From Cycas panzhihuaensis (taxonomy: Eukaryota > Cycadophyta), in contig CM041465.1 of the NCBI GenBank assembly GCA_023213395.1, forward strand, positions 173,731,741 through 173,795,740: a stretch of 64,000 nt of DNA, written 5' to 3'. Positions 1-11,118 of the stretch are shown one piece after another. A program made the position numbers and the translations under genes. The notes under the pieces are model-generated. The model was not told where the DNA came from and did not search any database. It saw only the letters and a list, made by a program, of their open reading frames with translations. Each line of letters starts with the position of its first letter. Within the stretch, counting starts at the first letter, position 1.

Positions 1-1987
1 CTTGCCTACATTTTGCAATCATGTTGTGGCCTTTAGCGAAGTCCACAACTTCATCTCAATCTAATCAATATTCCCTGGCAAAGACTCAACCCTAGGAGGT
101 TGTGCTCAACCTTTTAGAAGCCCAAGCTCCATTTTGGTTCAAGAATCCAAGTTTTTTGTGTGTTGGAACACTTATCTCACCATGGAACATAATCAAGAAA
201 AGGTTTCAGAATACCTTTAGCAAGAGAACAACTCCCATAATGTTTAGAACAATTATAGCATACATGAACGATTCTAGAATGGCTAGAACAACTTGCATGA
301 TCAGGAACAATTAGATAGTAATGGTTGTTGCAGAGAAGGAATAAGTAGGTTTTCTCTATCTTCTCACACCTTTCTCTTAGCATTTTCCAATTCCCCACTC
401 CCAATTATATATGAATTGGTATCTACGCTCCATTCCTTTCCTAAGGGCCACATTGCTTTCAAGAGTATTGTCCCTTCACCCTACTTCATTTTCAGTTGAT
501 ACTAAAACACCCATCATCTCTCATACCTCCACTACAAAAAGGTATATGATCTATTCATCATCTCACTGATTTCATATCAAAAATTGCTAGAACCAAGTTG
601 CTCCTTCCAATATCATATCATATAAATATGTAAGGACTAGGACGACAAACCCAAGCACACAACCTTGTTGAACAAATCCGCTATTATTGAAGCTAGGGAA
701 CAATATTAAAGCATCTTTGCATTTGCAGTATTGAAGCTTATGTTATACTTGCATTGTCAAATGATTCACTTCCTTGAAAAAACATCTTGATCAATTCAGT
801 CCCATTAATTGGCACTAAATTACAAAGCATCTCACATACTTAGACATAAAAGGCTTACAATAAGCACTAGTTTATCATCATAAGTTGGAAGAAACTAGAA
901 TTGTTGCCCTAGTAGCAACTACATGCATCATGGCACCCAGAGAAACGTTGACCACGAGAGCACATGATGAGAAAGCAAGCTAAAACATAGTTCTCAATGT
1001 CATTACATCAGAACTTCTAAACGCAAAACATTTCACAGTACTAGAACGTTTCCAAAGCAATTCAATCAAAATTGAAATGCATGAATAGTCAATAAAGTGG
1101 TGTTTTACTACTTAAAATTCTTATTTAGGTTAGGACAGGTTAGCTTAGGTTAATATTGGTTACTCTAGATAATGCTTAGACTATTATTAGTAGGCTAACG
1201 ATTGATTCGTGTTAATACTAATTTAGGTCAAAGTTTCATGGACACTTTTATATCATAAAGCATCTCAATGCATCAAAACATTGGCAAAACACATTTCAAT
1301 ATAGATGTTTCCAATATGCAAGCATAAAATAGCTCCTTAGATTATAAAGCAGTTATTATAAGATGTTGAGGTATTCAGCCAAGAGCCAAAGTAAAAAGTA
1401 ACCACCACTCTGGATCAGTAAAGTATTATCTGTAAATGCAGAAGCATGCCAATGGAACAAAAGTCAGTTGTTTGCAACCAAAACGAGGTATACTTGCCCA
1501 TGCTGGCATCCAGGAACCTTCAATCTACTTTTATTCATGGAATCCACAAACAGTAAGTGATATTTGGACTAGCGTCTCTGCACCAAACCATGAACTTGCA
1601 AAACAATTGAATCAATATAAACAAATGGAATAGCCACTAAACAACTGCTTCAGTGGAAAATTGACAGATGGGAGTCAAAAACAGCTACAGGATCAAGCAA
1701 ACACCCTCGGATTATGGTGTGACTCATGTATGGATTGATGGACCCGTCCAACAAATACACATAAATTGAGGTTCAAGCAAGACAGAAGCAACTACAGGAA
1801 AAAAATGCTATGTTAATTATAAATTTCCTCATTGGTAAAAGCCTAAGATTAACTATAATAGATAGAACATTAGAATCTAGAATCTGTACAAAAACCTAGC
1901 CAATTATAAATTTAAATTTCCTTTATTGATGTATACAAAGATAACAGCATAACATACAAAGGATAGCAAAGTAATTAAGTGCATTAC
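1..1987. other. Non-coding; RSH1 intron or 3' flank
   Basis: No exon-like coding was found here on either strand. The stretch lies downstream of the last visible RSH1 exon (the gene is on the minus strand), and that exon ends in a good GT donor, so this is probably intron. The RSH1 residues that should follow (the start of the synthetase half) were looked for and not seen. Positions 1-430 carry scattered AGAAC/GTTCT words like those in the GagPR LTRs further on, so an old LTR scrap is possible. The short reading frames look random. Confidence 0.5.
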
Positions 1988-2059
1988 CTTTATCTGATAC
2001 ATTCCTAACAACTTAGCCAAAGGTGCAAAAACCTTCAAAGTCTCTAAAGCAATGCTGTG
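1988..2059 (-). CDS. RSH1: RSH1 exon d
   Basis: 24 codons, [19 protein letters not shown] to YQIK, the helix that leads from the hydrolase into the synthetase region. The acceptor is CTGTTGCAG and the donor is GTAATG. Confidence 0.88.
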
Positions 2060-2667
2060 CTGCAACAGTAACACATGGAAAGTGGGTAAACATTTACAGC
2101 GGAAATAAGCAGTATTCCCAGAAATGAGCTCAGAACTTTTGGCTAACTATAGCCCCCTTACCTGCTTATGAGGTGGCATATGTGACAGAGTTCGCATGTT
2201 ATGTAACCTGTCTGCAAGTTTGACTATAATTACACGCACCTGAACAAATCCAGATTGCAAATTATGCATTACTTCCAACAAAGTCCAACACTACTGCATG
2301 TGATCTTTGCTACTAGTATTCTTTAGTACTGAACGTCACCTCTTCTGTCATAGCAAGAAACATCTGCCGCAAGTCATCAGCTTTGACATCTTGCACAGAA
2401 TTGTTAGAATTGGCACATTGCAGTTTACCAAGCTTAGATACCTGCAAGATGCAAGGAACAGAACAAAGACTACATTTCCAAATCTGAAAACTTCCAGAAA
2501 ATCTTTTTCAAAGAAAACCTTGATAATATAAGAACCTTTGTCTCTCCTTCAACAATGTGACGCACAACCGAACCAAACTCTTCCTCTATCCTTTCAAATG
2601 TAACAACATTAGTGTCCTCCACGGTATCATGCAACAGACCTGCTGCAATTGATTCCCAATCTAATTC
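1988..2667 (-). CDS. RSH1: RSH1, partial gene: four exons of the ppGpp hydrolase (HD) domain
   Basis: RelA/SpoT homologue that makes or degrades (p)ppGpp; plant RSH proteins act in plastids. Minus-strand exons in order are 2667-2536, 2441-2340, 2239-2162 and 2059-1988 (44, 34, 26 and 24 codons). All join in phase 0, every donor is GT, every acceptor AG, and there are no stops. The 128 residues include the metal-binding HD motif LLHDTVEDT, then [53 protein letters not shown] and [14 protein letters not shown], the order and spacing of plant RSH1 rather than RSH2/3. HD and ED residues and the DRLHN segment are kept, so hydrolase activity is plausible. The target peptide, synthetase, TGS and ACT domains lie outside what is visible. 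The first upstream exon is not in the next 61 kb, so either the intron is very long or the gene is a broken fragment; clean exons favour the former. Confidence 0.9.
2162..2239 (-). CDS. RSH1: RSH1 exon c
   Basis: 26 codons containing [20 protein letters not shown], the distal metal-binding part of the HD domain. The acceptor is TTGTTCAG and the donor is GTAAGG. Confidence 0.9.
2340..2441 (-). CDS. RSH1: RSH1 exon b
   Basis: 34 codons, [10 protein letters not shown] through [13 protein letters not shown]. The acceptor is CTTGCAG and the donor is GTGACG. The variable stretch after VSKLGKL is where RSH1 orthologues normally differ. Confidence 0.88.
2536..2667 (-). CDS. RSH1: RSH1 exon a (HD motif)
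   Basis: 44 codons from [10 protein letters not shown] to VEGETK, carrying HDTVEDT. The acceptor is TTTGCAG and the donor is GTTCTTAT. Confidence 0.9.
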
Positions 2668-3859
2668 CTGCAAAGATATTCAGATACACAATAAGTTGAA
2701 TGAAATACAGGTTGGAAAAACCTAAAAGTAAATATATAAATCAAGGCTAAGTGACTGCACAACACACTGAACAGAAAATAATTACCACTCCTTAAAAGAA
2801 AGAGGTTTAACTGAACTTAGAAGCCAAAATATCCAATGTTACACAGATTTCAGGGGGTCTTAACGATACATCTGTGAAGAGAAGCAGCAAAAAGTGTTGT
2901 GTGACATGACAAACACCATTCAAAATTGATAATATGTAGCACGCTATAGTTATGCAGGAATCATTGAGTTCCACCAACATAGAAATTTGTATAGTTGATT
3001 TTGCTGAGTTTACACTAACGTAAGTTGTAAATTAGCATAACAACGCATAACTTACATTAGAGCTAACTTCTCGTCTAAATCACCAGAAACTCCAATTTCA
3101 CCAACATTTCCACCTAACGCAGCAAAATAACCTACAAATGTTTTGGGGCCATTCTCATTTCCTAGAAGCATTTCCTGCCGGAAAATGAATTTTGTCACAT
3201 TTCTGGCCAAAGAATGCCAAGGGTACCCTAACTACTAAATATTATAATTTAATAACTAAAATATTTCATGCCCCATATGTTATAATACGTATGTATGTTG
3301 ATTTTTGGACGTCTGGTCATATGCGTGTACGTATATACACACTATCCAAAAAAAGAAAAGCGTGTCAGTCCATCCATCCCCACACCTGTAAGTTGTATAT
3401 AATATAATATTACATTATTGTATTGTACTCTCTCTCACCCCCCTCCCCCTTCCACACCCCCACCCCACCCCAAAAAAACTCTCCCAGGATGTCTAACCAT
3501 CAGCCTGATGCAACAAGTATTGATCCATTAATATTATATTACATTAAGGAGCTCGCAAATGACATCAATATCCTCTTCATGGAAATTAATTTCTATGGTT
3601 TCAAATAAGACAAACCAGCCTCCCACTAAAATAAGACCATTAAGATAAGAATCTTGATGGTATTTGATGCTTGCAATAATACAATAGAACACATTTCATA
3701 TGTCTAGATAATATCTATATAAGAAATCTTTAAAAATTTTATATAGAAATAGAAAGCATGTTTCTTAGAGAAGCATATAATCAAAGGAACGAAAAACCAT
3801 ATAAGAATATTCACCATAGGTGATAGGAAAATCAATCATCTAGAAATAATTCTTATGGG
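2668..3859. other. RSH1 upstream intron, AT-rich, no exon seen
   Basis: Upstream of the HD exon on the minus strand. I searched by eye for the conserved segment that precedes ELDWES in RSH1 (an EPFIIHP-like exon) and did not find it. The only strong feature is the C-run tract at 3438-3471. Confidence 0.5.
3438..3471 (-). other. G-quadruplex-forming tract
   Basis: On the plus strand there are C-runs of 6, 5, 5, 4 and 4 (3438-3443, 3445-3449, 3457-3461, 3463-3466, 3468-3471) with spacers of 1-7 bases. The minus strand, which is the RSH1 sense strand, therefore has five G-runs that satisfy the usual four-run quadruplex rule. Confidence 0.7.
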
Positions 3860-4692
3860 TATAAACAAAATGTGAGATTATAGCCATGTGGTGGACCAAC
3901 GTCATTATACCAATTATTGTTTAGGTGTGTATAAATCTTATTATCAAATCTATAGTTTTTAATGCTCACATTCTCATATAAGCATGATTGTATGCATGAA
4001 AACTGGCACTTGGGACAGTAGAGAACGGCTTTAGACACAGCTCCAGCAACATAGTGGCAAAAAAGGAAGAAACAAAACAATGAAAATTACAATTGCGCAC
4101 CATTGGAACAGCTACAGGAATCGTTAGAATGATTATCGTTCGACAATTCAACTATCAAGGAGAGTTTATAGACTACTGTGGAATAGGAATGGTTTTAAGG
4201 GAGCGACGAAAATTAAGAAGAAATGGTTCTCCAACATCCGAGCAGCTACAGCAAAAGGCGTACATACAATCATATGGGAAAGATTCATTAATGAGACATA
4301 ATCATGATTTGTTATGAAAATATATAACGGCTATACCCTTTGGCTCAAAATGGATGTAAAAAGGGTTGATTTTAGTGTGAGAGCCAATTCATTGAGTCAT
4401 GTAATGTTCTCTAGCGTGAGAGATGGTTTATTGAAGCATACCTAGTAGTAAAGCATTGGACTTAGCTACTGCTTAATGAAATCATAAGTTACGAAGAAAA
4501 CTAGTGCATGTTGTCTATAGATATGCTTGTGTGAGTATCTCCCTTACAACATATATGTGTGTGTATGAGCACTAACATATAATAGCAAGTTGACAAGACT
4601 TGAAGTGGTGCCAAGGACGATGAAAGAGGACACATGATTGGAGCATAAACAGGCAATCTTGGAACAACTGGTGTGTTGAACTTCAATCAACA
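3860..4692 (+). repeat. GagPR-1 5' LTR (left edge approximate)
   Basis: The right edge is sharp: the sequence ends CAATCAACA and is followed at once by a primer-binding-type TTGGTTCCATTG. The same arrangement is found at the end of the GagPR-2 5' LTR (12523). A GGGACAG word near 4010 matches the same word in GagPR-2 LTRs. Positions 4500-4692 align with 62100-62277. The left edge near 3860 is inferred from that spacing; no TSD was found. Confidence 0.6.
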
Positions 4693-4712
4693 TTGGTTCC
4701 ATTGTTGAATCC
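4693..4712 (+). promoter_or_regulatory. GagPR-1 primer-binding site
   Basis: TTGGTTCCATTGTTGAATCC directly follows the LTR end and parallels TTGGTTCTGTTGCCCAAG after the GagPR-2 LTR. The priming tRNA was not identified. Confidence 0.55.
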
Positions 4713-4779
4713 CTTGTTTGAAGAAGAGAACCCAAGTCTTGTCAAGAGGTGAGAGTGCATACCCATAGATCTAAGGACC

Positions 4780-5602
4780 CTGGCTACTGATACAATGGCA
4801 ATTTCTAACTAAACCACAATAGCCAAAGCACCTTCCAATGTGACCTAAGAAGCCTTTGAGTCAAGTCCCAAAATAAAGCTAACAAAGGGAAATACATTAG
4901 GTCAAGAAGTGTAAAACATGACAAGCACAAAAGAAAGGTGCACCATCAAAAGGTGGGACCAAAGAAAGGTCCATCGACAATTCAAAAACAAGCAAGTTGC
5001 AAACATACCTAAATGTCAAAAGTGAAGGTGCATACCTAAATGCCAAAAGATAAGGTGGCATAACAAAAATAGAAGTAACTCCCAAAACACAAGAGGCCCT
5101 CGTATCTGACCCCATCAAGACATCTATGGTAAGTGATAACCATGGACAAGACAAAAGCTCAAAAGGCAAGAGTGACAACAATGAAAAAGCAAAGGAAGGT
5201 CCTGTTGCAGCTTGGGAGAACTATTTCAAGAGGAAATTGTTTAATACGCCACCAGAACCAAAAGATGGCACATTCTTAATACAAACATCATCAACAATTC
5301 AAGTTCTAGGGTTAGAAACAACGATACAACTAAAGACGCCACAAAATAATCCATTGCTTAAAGCTAGTAAAAAGATAGAGTCAACATCATGAGTAAGTCC
5401 ACTATTAGAATTCATCAATGTAATGGCCACAAACACACCCCGTCACAACACAATGCCCAAGGCAATCTCCTCATCCCCAATGAATTACTACAATGAAAGT
5501 GCTTGCAATCACTTAATCTTTGATGGAACAATGGATGCAACAAAGCACCTACATGTGTTCAAATGCATGATAAAAGTAACGAGAATCAAAGACAAGGTTG
5601 AT
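4780..5602 (+). pseudogene. GagPR-1 gag, N-terminal part
   Basis: Decayed Ty3/gypsy capsid gene. The frame at 5126-5392 (KEGPVAAWENYFKRKLF, then STIQVLGLETTIQLKTP) matches the GagPR-2 protein at 12990-13170 (EEGPQAHWENHLIRQPF, AEILGVPRIIQLKSP). The next frame from 5423 (NHLIFDGTMDATKHLHVFK) matches GagPR-2 LIFDDSTNAAEHIYLLQR. The two blocks are separated by a stop and a frame change. The gene is then cut at 5602 by INV and resumes at 8952 in the matching place (LKGVRLIWYKELDD versus LRGVPLAWYKKLDP), so INV landed inside the capsid domain. Confidence 0.7.
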
Positions 5603-5974
5603 TGTCACAAGCCTAATTATATTAGTATGACATCGACTCAAAATAAGCATGTGAAGTCAACTTCAAGAGAGAGAATAAGAAGTTGATTTTTTCAAAGAAA
5701 ACAATTAGGTTGCAGCCTATGGCTATAAAGAAGGGAGCCCTAATAATTTATCATCGCTTTGGAATATTATTTGTCTTACTGAGACAACGGCCTAAAGCCT
5801 TTGTGGCACTACGATGCCTTGAGGGGATCCCCTTGCCACGAAGAGGGTTACTATATTGAGAATCTCAAATGATAATTTGTATTTTTAAATATGGCTCTAT
5901 GTAAATCTAAACTTATGTTGATACTCCATTATGTGCATGGTTTCAATCTAATATTCTAATTTATTCCTAAAATT
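5603..5974 (+). repeat. INV extra LTR, forward arm
   Basis: Starts TGTCACAAGCC and runs through a TATAAAGAAGGGAGCC promoter-like block (the other copies have TATAAATA) and the U5 motif at 5829-5847. It stops about 30 bases short of the LTR terminus, just before the loop CATGATAG. It is a near-perfect inverted copy of 5983-6350. Confidence 0.8.
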
Positions 5975-5982
5975 CATGATAG

Positions 5983-6350
5983 AAATTTAGCAATAAATCA
6001 TAATATTAGAGTGAAAACTACACATAATGGAATAACAACATAATAATTAGATTTACAATAGAACCATATTTCAAAAATACAAATTATCATGAGATTCTCA
6101 GTATAGTTGCCCTCTTCAAGGTGAGGAGGATCCCCCTAGGGCACCGTAGTGCCAAGGCTTTAGGCAATTCTCTGAGTAAGACATAATATTCCAAAATGAT
6201 GATAAATGACTACGACTCCCTTGTTTATAGCCATAGGCTAGAGCCTAATTATTCTCTCTTAAAAAACCGACTTATTATTCTCTCTCTTAAAACCAACTTC
6301 GCATGCCTATTTGGAGCCGACTTCACATTAATATAATTAGGCTTGTAACA
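5983..6350 (-). repeat. INV 3' LTR (minus strand), U5 end missing
   Basis: On the minus strand it starts TGTTACAAGCC straight after a GGGGAGGGGAGT polypurine tract. It lacks about the last 30 bases that the 5' LTR (8548-8946) has, at exactly the point where the inverted arm begins. Confidence 0.8.
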
Positions 6351-6363
6351 ACTCCCCTCCCCT
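6351..6363 (-). promoter_or_regulatory. INV polypurine tract
   Basis: The minus strand reads AAGGGGAGGGGAGT before the TGTTAC start of the 3' LTR, the plus-strand primer of LTR elements. LARD-A has the same tract at 41877-41891. Confidence 0.75.
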
Positions 6364-8534
6364 TAAAACACTTCTCCCACAAAGTATAAATGTTGCATAA
6401 CAAATCGCTTGGAACCACCTTCCACTTTGTCTCCAATCTGTGACCTACATGAGGTCATTTATGTCTAGTACTAAATGAATTTTGTATCTGTTCTAGCATA
6501 AAAACGATCATGGGAGATATGTAACATTGACAACATGGGGCTGAAAACCTGTTTTCTAGTTGCACATTTTATCCACAGGCTTTTGACCTTGAAAGAAAGA
6601 TTTTGCCCAAATAGATGAAGAACAAAAGTGGGTTACTGAGAAGGTTTTGTGGAAATGGAATAGGTCATGTTCAAGGTATAAGGGATAAGGTAGTAAGAAC
6701 AGTTATGATGATTGCCTGACAAGTATTGTTTATAAATACCAAGAATATCGTGAGAAGGATTAGGTAATGTGGAAAAATTGGGCTTTGATGAAGTGACCAA
6801 TAAGCATTTTTTATGTGTGGGAAGTAGTAAAATAGAAAGTATACATTGATAGGTATGTGCAATTTGGAAATTAGTTCTACATTGGGTACACAGACGACTA
6901 GGGTTTATAATGAGTAAGGGATTGGTTGGATAGCTAAAACTCTCACGAGGGTAATGGATAAGGGACAAATCAGAGTAATTTGTGGAGGAAAATATGATGG
7001 AAATTAAAAAGTGAATACTATAGGAGTGATAAGCAGTCTTAGGAGATAAAGATTTTATAGGGGATGGATATGGAATTGGTGCTAGAAACTCTTTATAGGA
7101 AAGGGGTTTTGATAGGAGTCCTATGAAGGGTGTAGAAGAAGACTTCGTAGGGAATCAAATTGGGTGGATATAGGGACTTAGATGATCGGATTAAGGTGGA
7201 ACCAGGATTTCTCCTACAAGGATTTGGGAATAGAAAAATTTAACTGTGGGGTACTTTTGGACATACATTGGAGGACCCTTTAAAGTAATGTAACGAGGAA
7301 AATCAAGAGGTACAATAAAACTACCAAAGGAAATGGACATGTGCAAAATAGGATTTGGAACCATGTCAAATACCTTATTGGATTCACTTGATTGCTTGGA
7401 CTCTCCCTCCGTCTATTTAGGTTCTTCTTCATACCACTCCCTAGATGCTTATATTTCTATTGGATCCTCTTTCAAACACTCATCAATAGGTTCATGTTGG
7501 TCATGAATAAGTTCTTCATCATCTAAATCATACAATTATACTATTTCTTCTTTGACTTCGTCTTCCTCGCAAGCGAGCTCTTTTTTTTTGTGCACCTATA
7601 TTGGTTTTTCCCTAATTTCTTTTTCTATGACTTCTTTTAGGTGTATTCTCCTCATTCTGCAAGGAGTTCTTTAAATTCCCAGTCGACTACTTGTTTCTCA
7701 ATTGTTCTTGCATCCATAAGAGGAACTCCTACTGTGCCCCTTTTAGTTCTTGCATTTTTGTTGTGAACTTCTATTTTTTCCTCTAACTAGTTGAAGAGGC
7801 CTAATTTTGAATATCTTCACATTGCTCACATATTCTATCACATATGTTCCTTCCTCAGTGACAAAATTTTCTAGAGAAATTTGCATGTTGTTATCCATCT
7901 CCAATGGCTCAATCCACATTGACTATTAGTCCCCTAAATTCTTTCACGTAACTTAGGGCAAAATATAACTTCATCAACAAAATTAAAATAGTATATATTT
8001 TAACCATAAAAACCGAATTAAACCCTCCTTAATATAAATGCAATGCAAAAACGCTTCCAATGGATCCTATTTGAGGCTATTTGGAAACCTGTAACCTATG
8101 TAATGACCATTTGAAGTTTATCAAAATTTAGGGTTTTGGAATCGATAGTAGTACTTGTTACTCAAATGATGATAACTTTTGATCTTGATATCGAATTAAA
8201 TTAAAACCACGTCCAATAGAAAGTAAACTTCAAGGCACACCTATTCAAAAAATAAAAGGAAAAAAAAAAGAAGTCAATTGGATACCTATAGCCCCTATTA
8301 TGGTCATTTAAAGTTAAGGTAGCAGATTTTTTGCCCTATGGATGGTAGTAAACAACAAACCGAATTGAAACCTTTATAACTTTCAAAATTCTGCTCAAAA
8401 CTCTACAGTATAGCCACTCAAAATTTACAACACAAGTCTGGTCATCTGCACTATATAATCACTTTATCCAAATTTAGTCATTTCTAACTACAAATCACAT
8501 ATCTTTAATAAAACCCTAATTGGCCAAAATCATG
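6364..8534 (-). pseudogene. INV internal region, LARD-family coding remnants
   Basis: Read on the minus strand. Near 7375-7271 lies VFDMVPNPILHMSISFGSF, matching LARD-A at 32842-32930 and LARD-B at about 39487-39570. It is preceded by an acidic stretch (EEELACEEDEVKEEIV, around 7590-7540), as in both relatives. A proline/serine-rich part follows, with PTNPLLIINP around 6900, matching PTNPLLIITP of LARD-A near 41310. A C-terminal TDWRQSGRWFQAI lies near 6420, like LARD-A GLGKWHIEGYVK. Stops and frameshifts break it. About 8000-8530 is leader, alignable with LARD-F at 60380-60850. The protein has no function I can name. Confidence 0.6.
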
Positions 8535-8547
8535 CTCTGATACCAAT
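8535..8547 (-). promoter_or_regulatory. INV primer-binding site (tRNA-Met type)
   Basis: The minus strand reads ATTGGTATCAGAG directly after the LTR end CTACCACA. This is the common plant initiator tRNA-Met primer site. Confidence 0.8.
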
Positions 8548-8946
8548 TGTGGTAGAGCCCATAACATTTAATGGAAAAAATTTAGTAATAAATCAGAAGA
8601 TCAGAGTGAAACAATGCACATAATGGAGTATCACCATAATATTAGATTTACAATAGAACCATATTTCAGAAATACAAATTATCAAATGAAATTCTCATAA
8701 TAGTAATCCACTGTGAGGCAAAGGGTATCTCCCAAGGCACGATAGTGCCACAATGACTTTAGGCCATTGTCTCAATAAGACAAATAATATTTCAAAGATG
8801 ATGATAAATGATTAGGGCTCCCTTATTTATAGCCACAGGCTAGAGTCCAATTATTCTCTCTCTAAAAAACTTGACTTCTTTCTTAAAACTAACTTCAAGT
8901 GCCTATTTGGAGTTGATTTTATATTAATATAATTAAGCTTGCAACA
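8548..8946 (-). repeat. INV 5' LTR (minus strand)
   Basis: 399 bp, minus strand TGTTGCAAGC...CTACCACA. It has a TATAAATA box (8824-8831, minus). It is the only complete LTR of this element. Confidence 0.8.
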
Positions 8947-8951
8947 TTGAC

Positions 8952-10490
8952 ATAAAAGGGAGCTTTTCTTGCACCTTGAAGGGAGTTAGATTAATATGGT
9001 ACAAGGAATTAGATGACAAAACTAAGATGTGAAGTCGTCACAAAAGAATTTCAAGAGAGATTTCAAAAACAACGAAGTAACGAAGCTATAATCCACGCAT
9101 TAAGATATGCCAAACAAAAGTTGGGGCAGTCTGTCCTAGACTTTGGAAGTAGAATAGCAATCATTGCTGAGAATATGATCAATGGAGAAAACATACTAAA
9201 CAATCTCATGAAGACCTACTTTGTGAATTGATTACATTCAAAGTTGTAAGACTCCCTTAAACAACAATGGATGGAAAGTTTCACAAAAACCAAAACTTTA
9301 GCATTGGAATTTGAGAAGCAGAAGGATTCAGAGGAAATCAGGGGCTAAAACAATATATTAAAAATGTTACATAACAGAGTCTAAGAATTATATGCAAAAA
9401 AATCATGCAAGGCCATGGGACAGGAGGATGGAAACCCTAAGGTACAAGCATTAAGAGAAGAAATTGCCTAATTGAAGCTAGAGCTCAACAAGGAAAAGAA
9501 GACAATGGACTCAAGAAATAAGAAGAAAACTACCATCTATAAGAGAACGAGAGCAAGTACGGAGGAAAGATTGTACCTTATCTGTAAGTCAACAACACAC
9601 AACCTCTTTGATTGATATTACAATGGTTGTCACCATAATAATAGAGGTAGAGACCAAGCTAGGGGTGAAACTAGATAGACCTCCTTAGCCAAAACATTGC
9701 CTAGCCCAACAAAAAAGAAGAAATTAGTAGGTAGATGCCTCTTTTGCTTAAGAGTTTGGACATCGAAGATCTAAGTGTCCTTGTGATAAGATGGATGACA
9801 ACAACACCCAGTGCAGTCTGTGCAACAACACCATAGAAAATTGCCCTTTGAATGCCAAATCCAGCAATCTGATGTCAATAGTGCCTAACACACCCAAACT
9901 AGTCAATCTCCAAACAAGAAACAGATTAAATACAGAAGCAAAAAGGACAAATTAGACTACCCAAACCCTAAAGTGGAAATTGGCCGTTTCGCTATAGCAA
10001 AGAAGGCTTGGACGAGGTGGCCAAAGAAGTGGAAACCAACCACCCCACTCCACCTCTTCTATAAATCAAAAGTATACATAGGAGAAGAGAATCCCCCAAA
10101 AGAAGGGAAGAGGTGGAATCCCCAAGGACAACTCTAATATCAAAATTTAATGAGTTGTTTAACAACATTCCTAAGGAGGATATTCCAAGAATTTTAGGGT
10201 TGAAAAACCTGCTAGAACAATTCCAAATGGAAATCCCACCATCCCAAATAATTCAATGGTTGGAAACAGGAGCATTGCTAGTGATGGACTCAAAAGGAAG
10301 AGTGCAGAACATAAATAAGATCTTACCAATATTCAATGAAGATCCTAAAGTAACCATCAACATCCTACAACGTGACTATGGATAGTAGTTCTATCATAAA
10401 TCTACTCCCAACCCAGACTTAGAGGAAGATTCAAAGCCCTACATTGAAACCGTAAGTTACTTGTTGAAGGTAGTCAATGAGCTCCAATTG
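8952..10490 (+). pseudogene. GagPR-1 gag C-terminus, zinc knuckle and protease remnants
   Basis: Continues the capsid gene after INV. LKGVRLIWYKELDD and then KEFQERFQKQRSNEAIIHALR (9013-9231) correspond to the GagPR-2 capsid. Knuckle-like cysteine clusters occur near 9740-9850 (CDKMDDNNTQCSLCNN). The frame at 10113-10385 (IPRILGLKNLLEQFQMEIP, then IIQWLETGALLVMDSKGRV) corresponds to the linker before the GagPR-2 protease (LVNQLNLTIPLGKVIEWIK). The protease itself is unreadable by stops, but a SFPTLLGSPWLYKTKCLQN block near 10590-10640 matches YLILLGRPRLYQTECLQS of GagPR-2. Confidence 0.6.
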
Positions 10491-10764
10491 TGATCGTTAG
10501 GATTGATGCCCAATATTAACATAAATGCCGCAAGAGTAGAAATGCACATTGAATTTACCGTGTTGGAGATGGTTCAGGCCATGGTATCCTTTCCCACTTT
10601 ATTGGGTTCACCATGGCTATACAAAACTAAGTGCTTGCAAAATTAAGAGCACCACACCTTCAACTTAAAACAAAATGAAGAAGCAATGAACCTTCCAATG
10701 GTAGGGAAGAAAAAGAATGCAATCAAGATTATGCCCAACAATGCATCAAGTATAACAATCTCAA

Positions 10765-11118
10765 GTGAGAAGACTGCTTCGTCATTTAATGAAGATACAA
10801 GCTATCAAGCAATGGAATAATGCAAAGGCAATGAATAACCTATATGAGATGGAACCCAACTACTTTGGAGAACATCATCTTGGTATAGAATTAGGAGGAG
10901 GAGGAGATACCAACTCTTTCCTAGGTAATTACGTACAAGGGGTTTACAAGCTAACCCGCCCCTCCTTTAGATGCTCCTTCTTGTCAATTTATTATGATAT
11001 AGGCAGTAATAATAATAATCAACATGTTAATGAGCACACAAGTGTTAATAGTAGTGATATTAGTGATGTTGATAGGGATGCATGCCTTACTTTAGATAGT
11101 ATAATTAGTAGTATTTGA
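10765..11118 (+). pseudogene. GagPR-1 C-terminal extension
   Basis: The 117-residue open frame contains SFRCSFLSIYYDIGSNNNNQ and then DISDVDRDACLTLDS. GagPR-2 has SFHCNFLSKCFSIDNESNNN and then NLNRPLDSSLVEV at the same place (15435-15560). The role is unknown; it lies where other Ty3 elements would begin reverse transcriptase, and none follows. Confidence 0.5.

Larger units (their letters stand above)
5603..8946 (-). mobile_element. INV: minus-strand non-autonomous LTR element with an extra inverted LTR
   Basis: A 3,344-bp unit inserted into GagPR-1 gag. On the minus strand it reads: 5' LTR (8946-8548), tRNA-Met-type PBS, internal region (8547-6351), polypurine tract, 3' LTR (6350-5983), an 8-base loop, then a second LTR in the opposite orientation (5603-5974). 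The flanks TTGAT (5598-5602) and TTGAC (8947-8951) match 4 of 5 bases and enclose the whole unit, including the inverted LTR; the host gag reading resumes across it. It has no reverse transcriptase or integrase. By its coding remnants it is the LARD-A/B family. Confidence 0.75.

Noticed and set aside
4093-4317. 74-residue plus-strand frame as a small gene
   Set aside because: It lies within the proposed GagPR-1 LTR and has no recognisable motif or counterpart.
5603-8946. A DNA transposon with long terminal inverted repeats
   Set aside because: The inverted units are LTRs with TATA box, tRNA-Met primer site and polypurine tract, and a third copy in direct orientation marks a retrotransposon.
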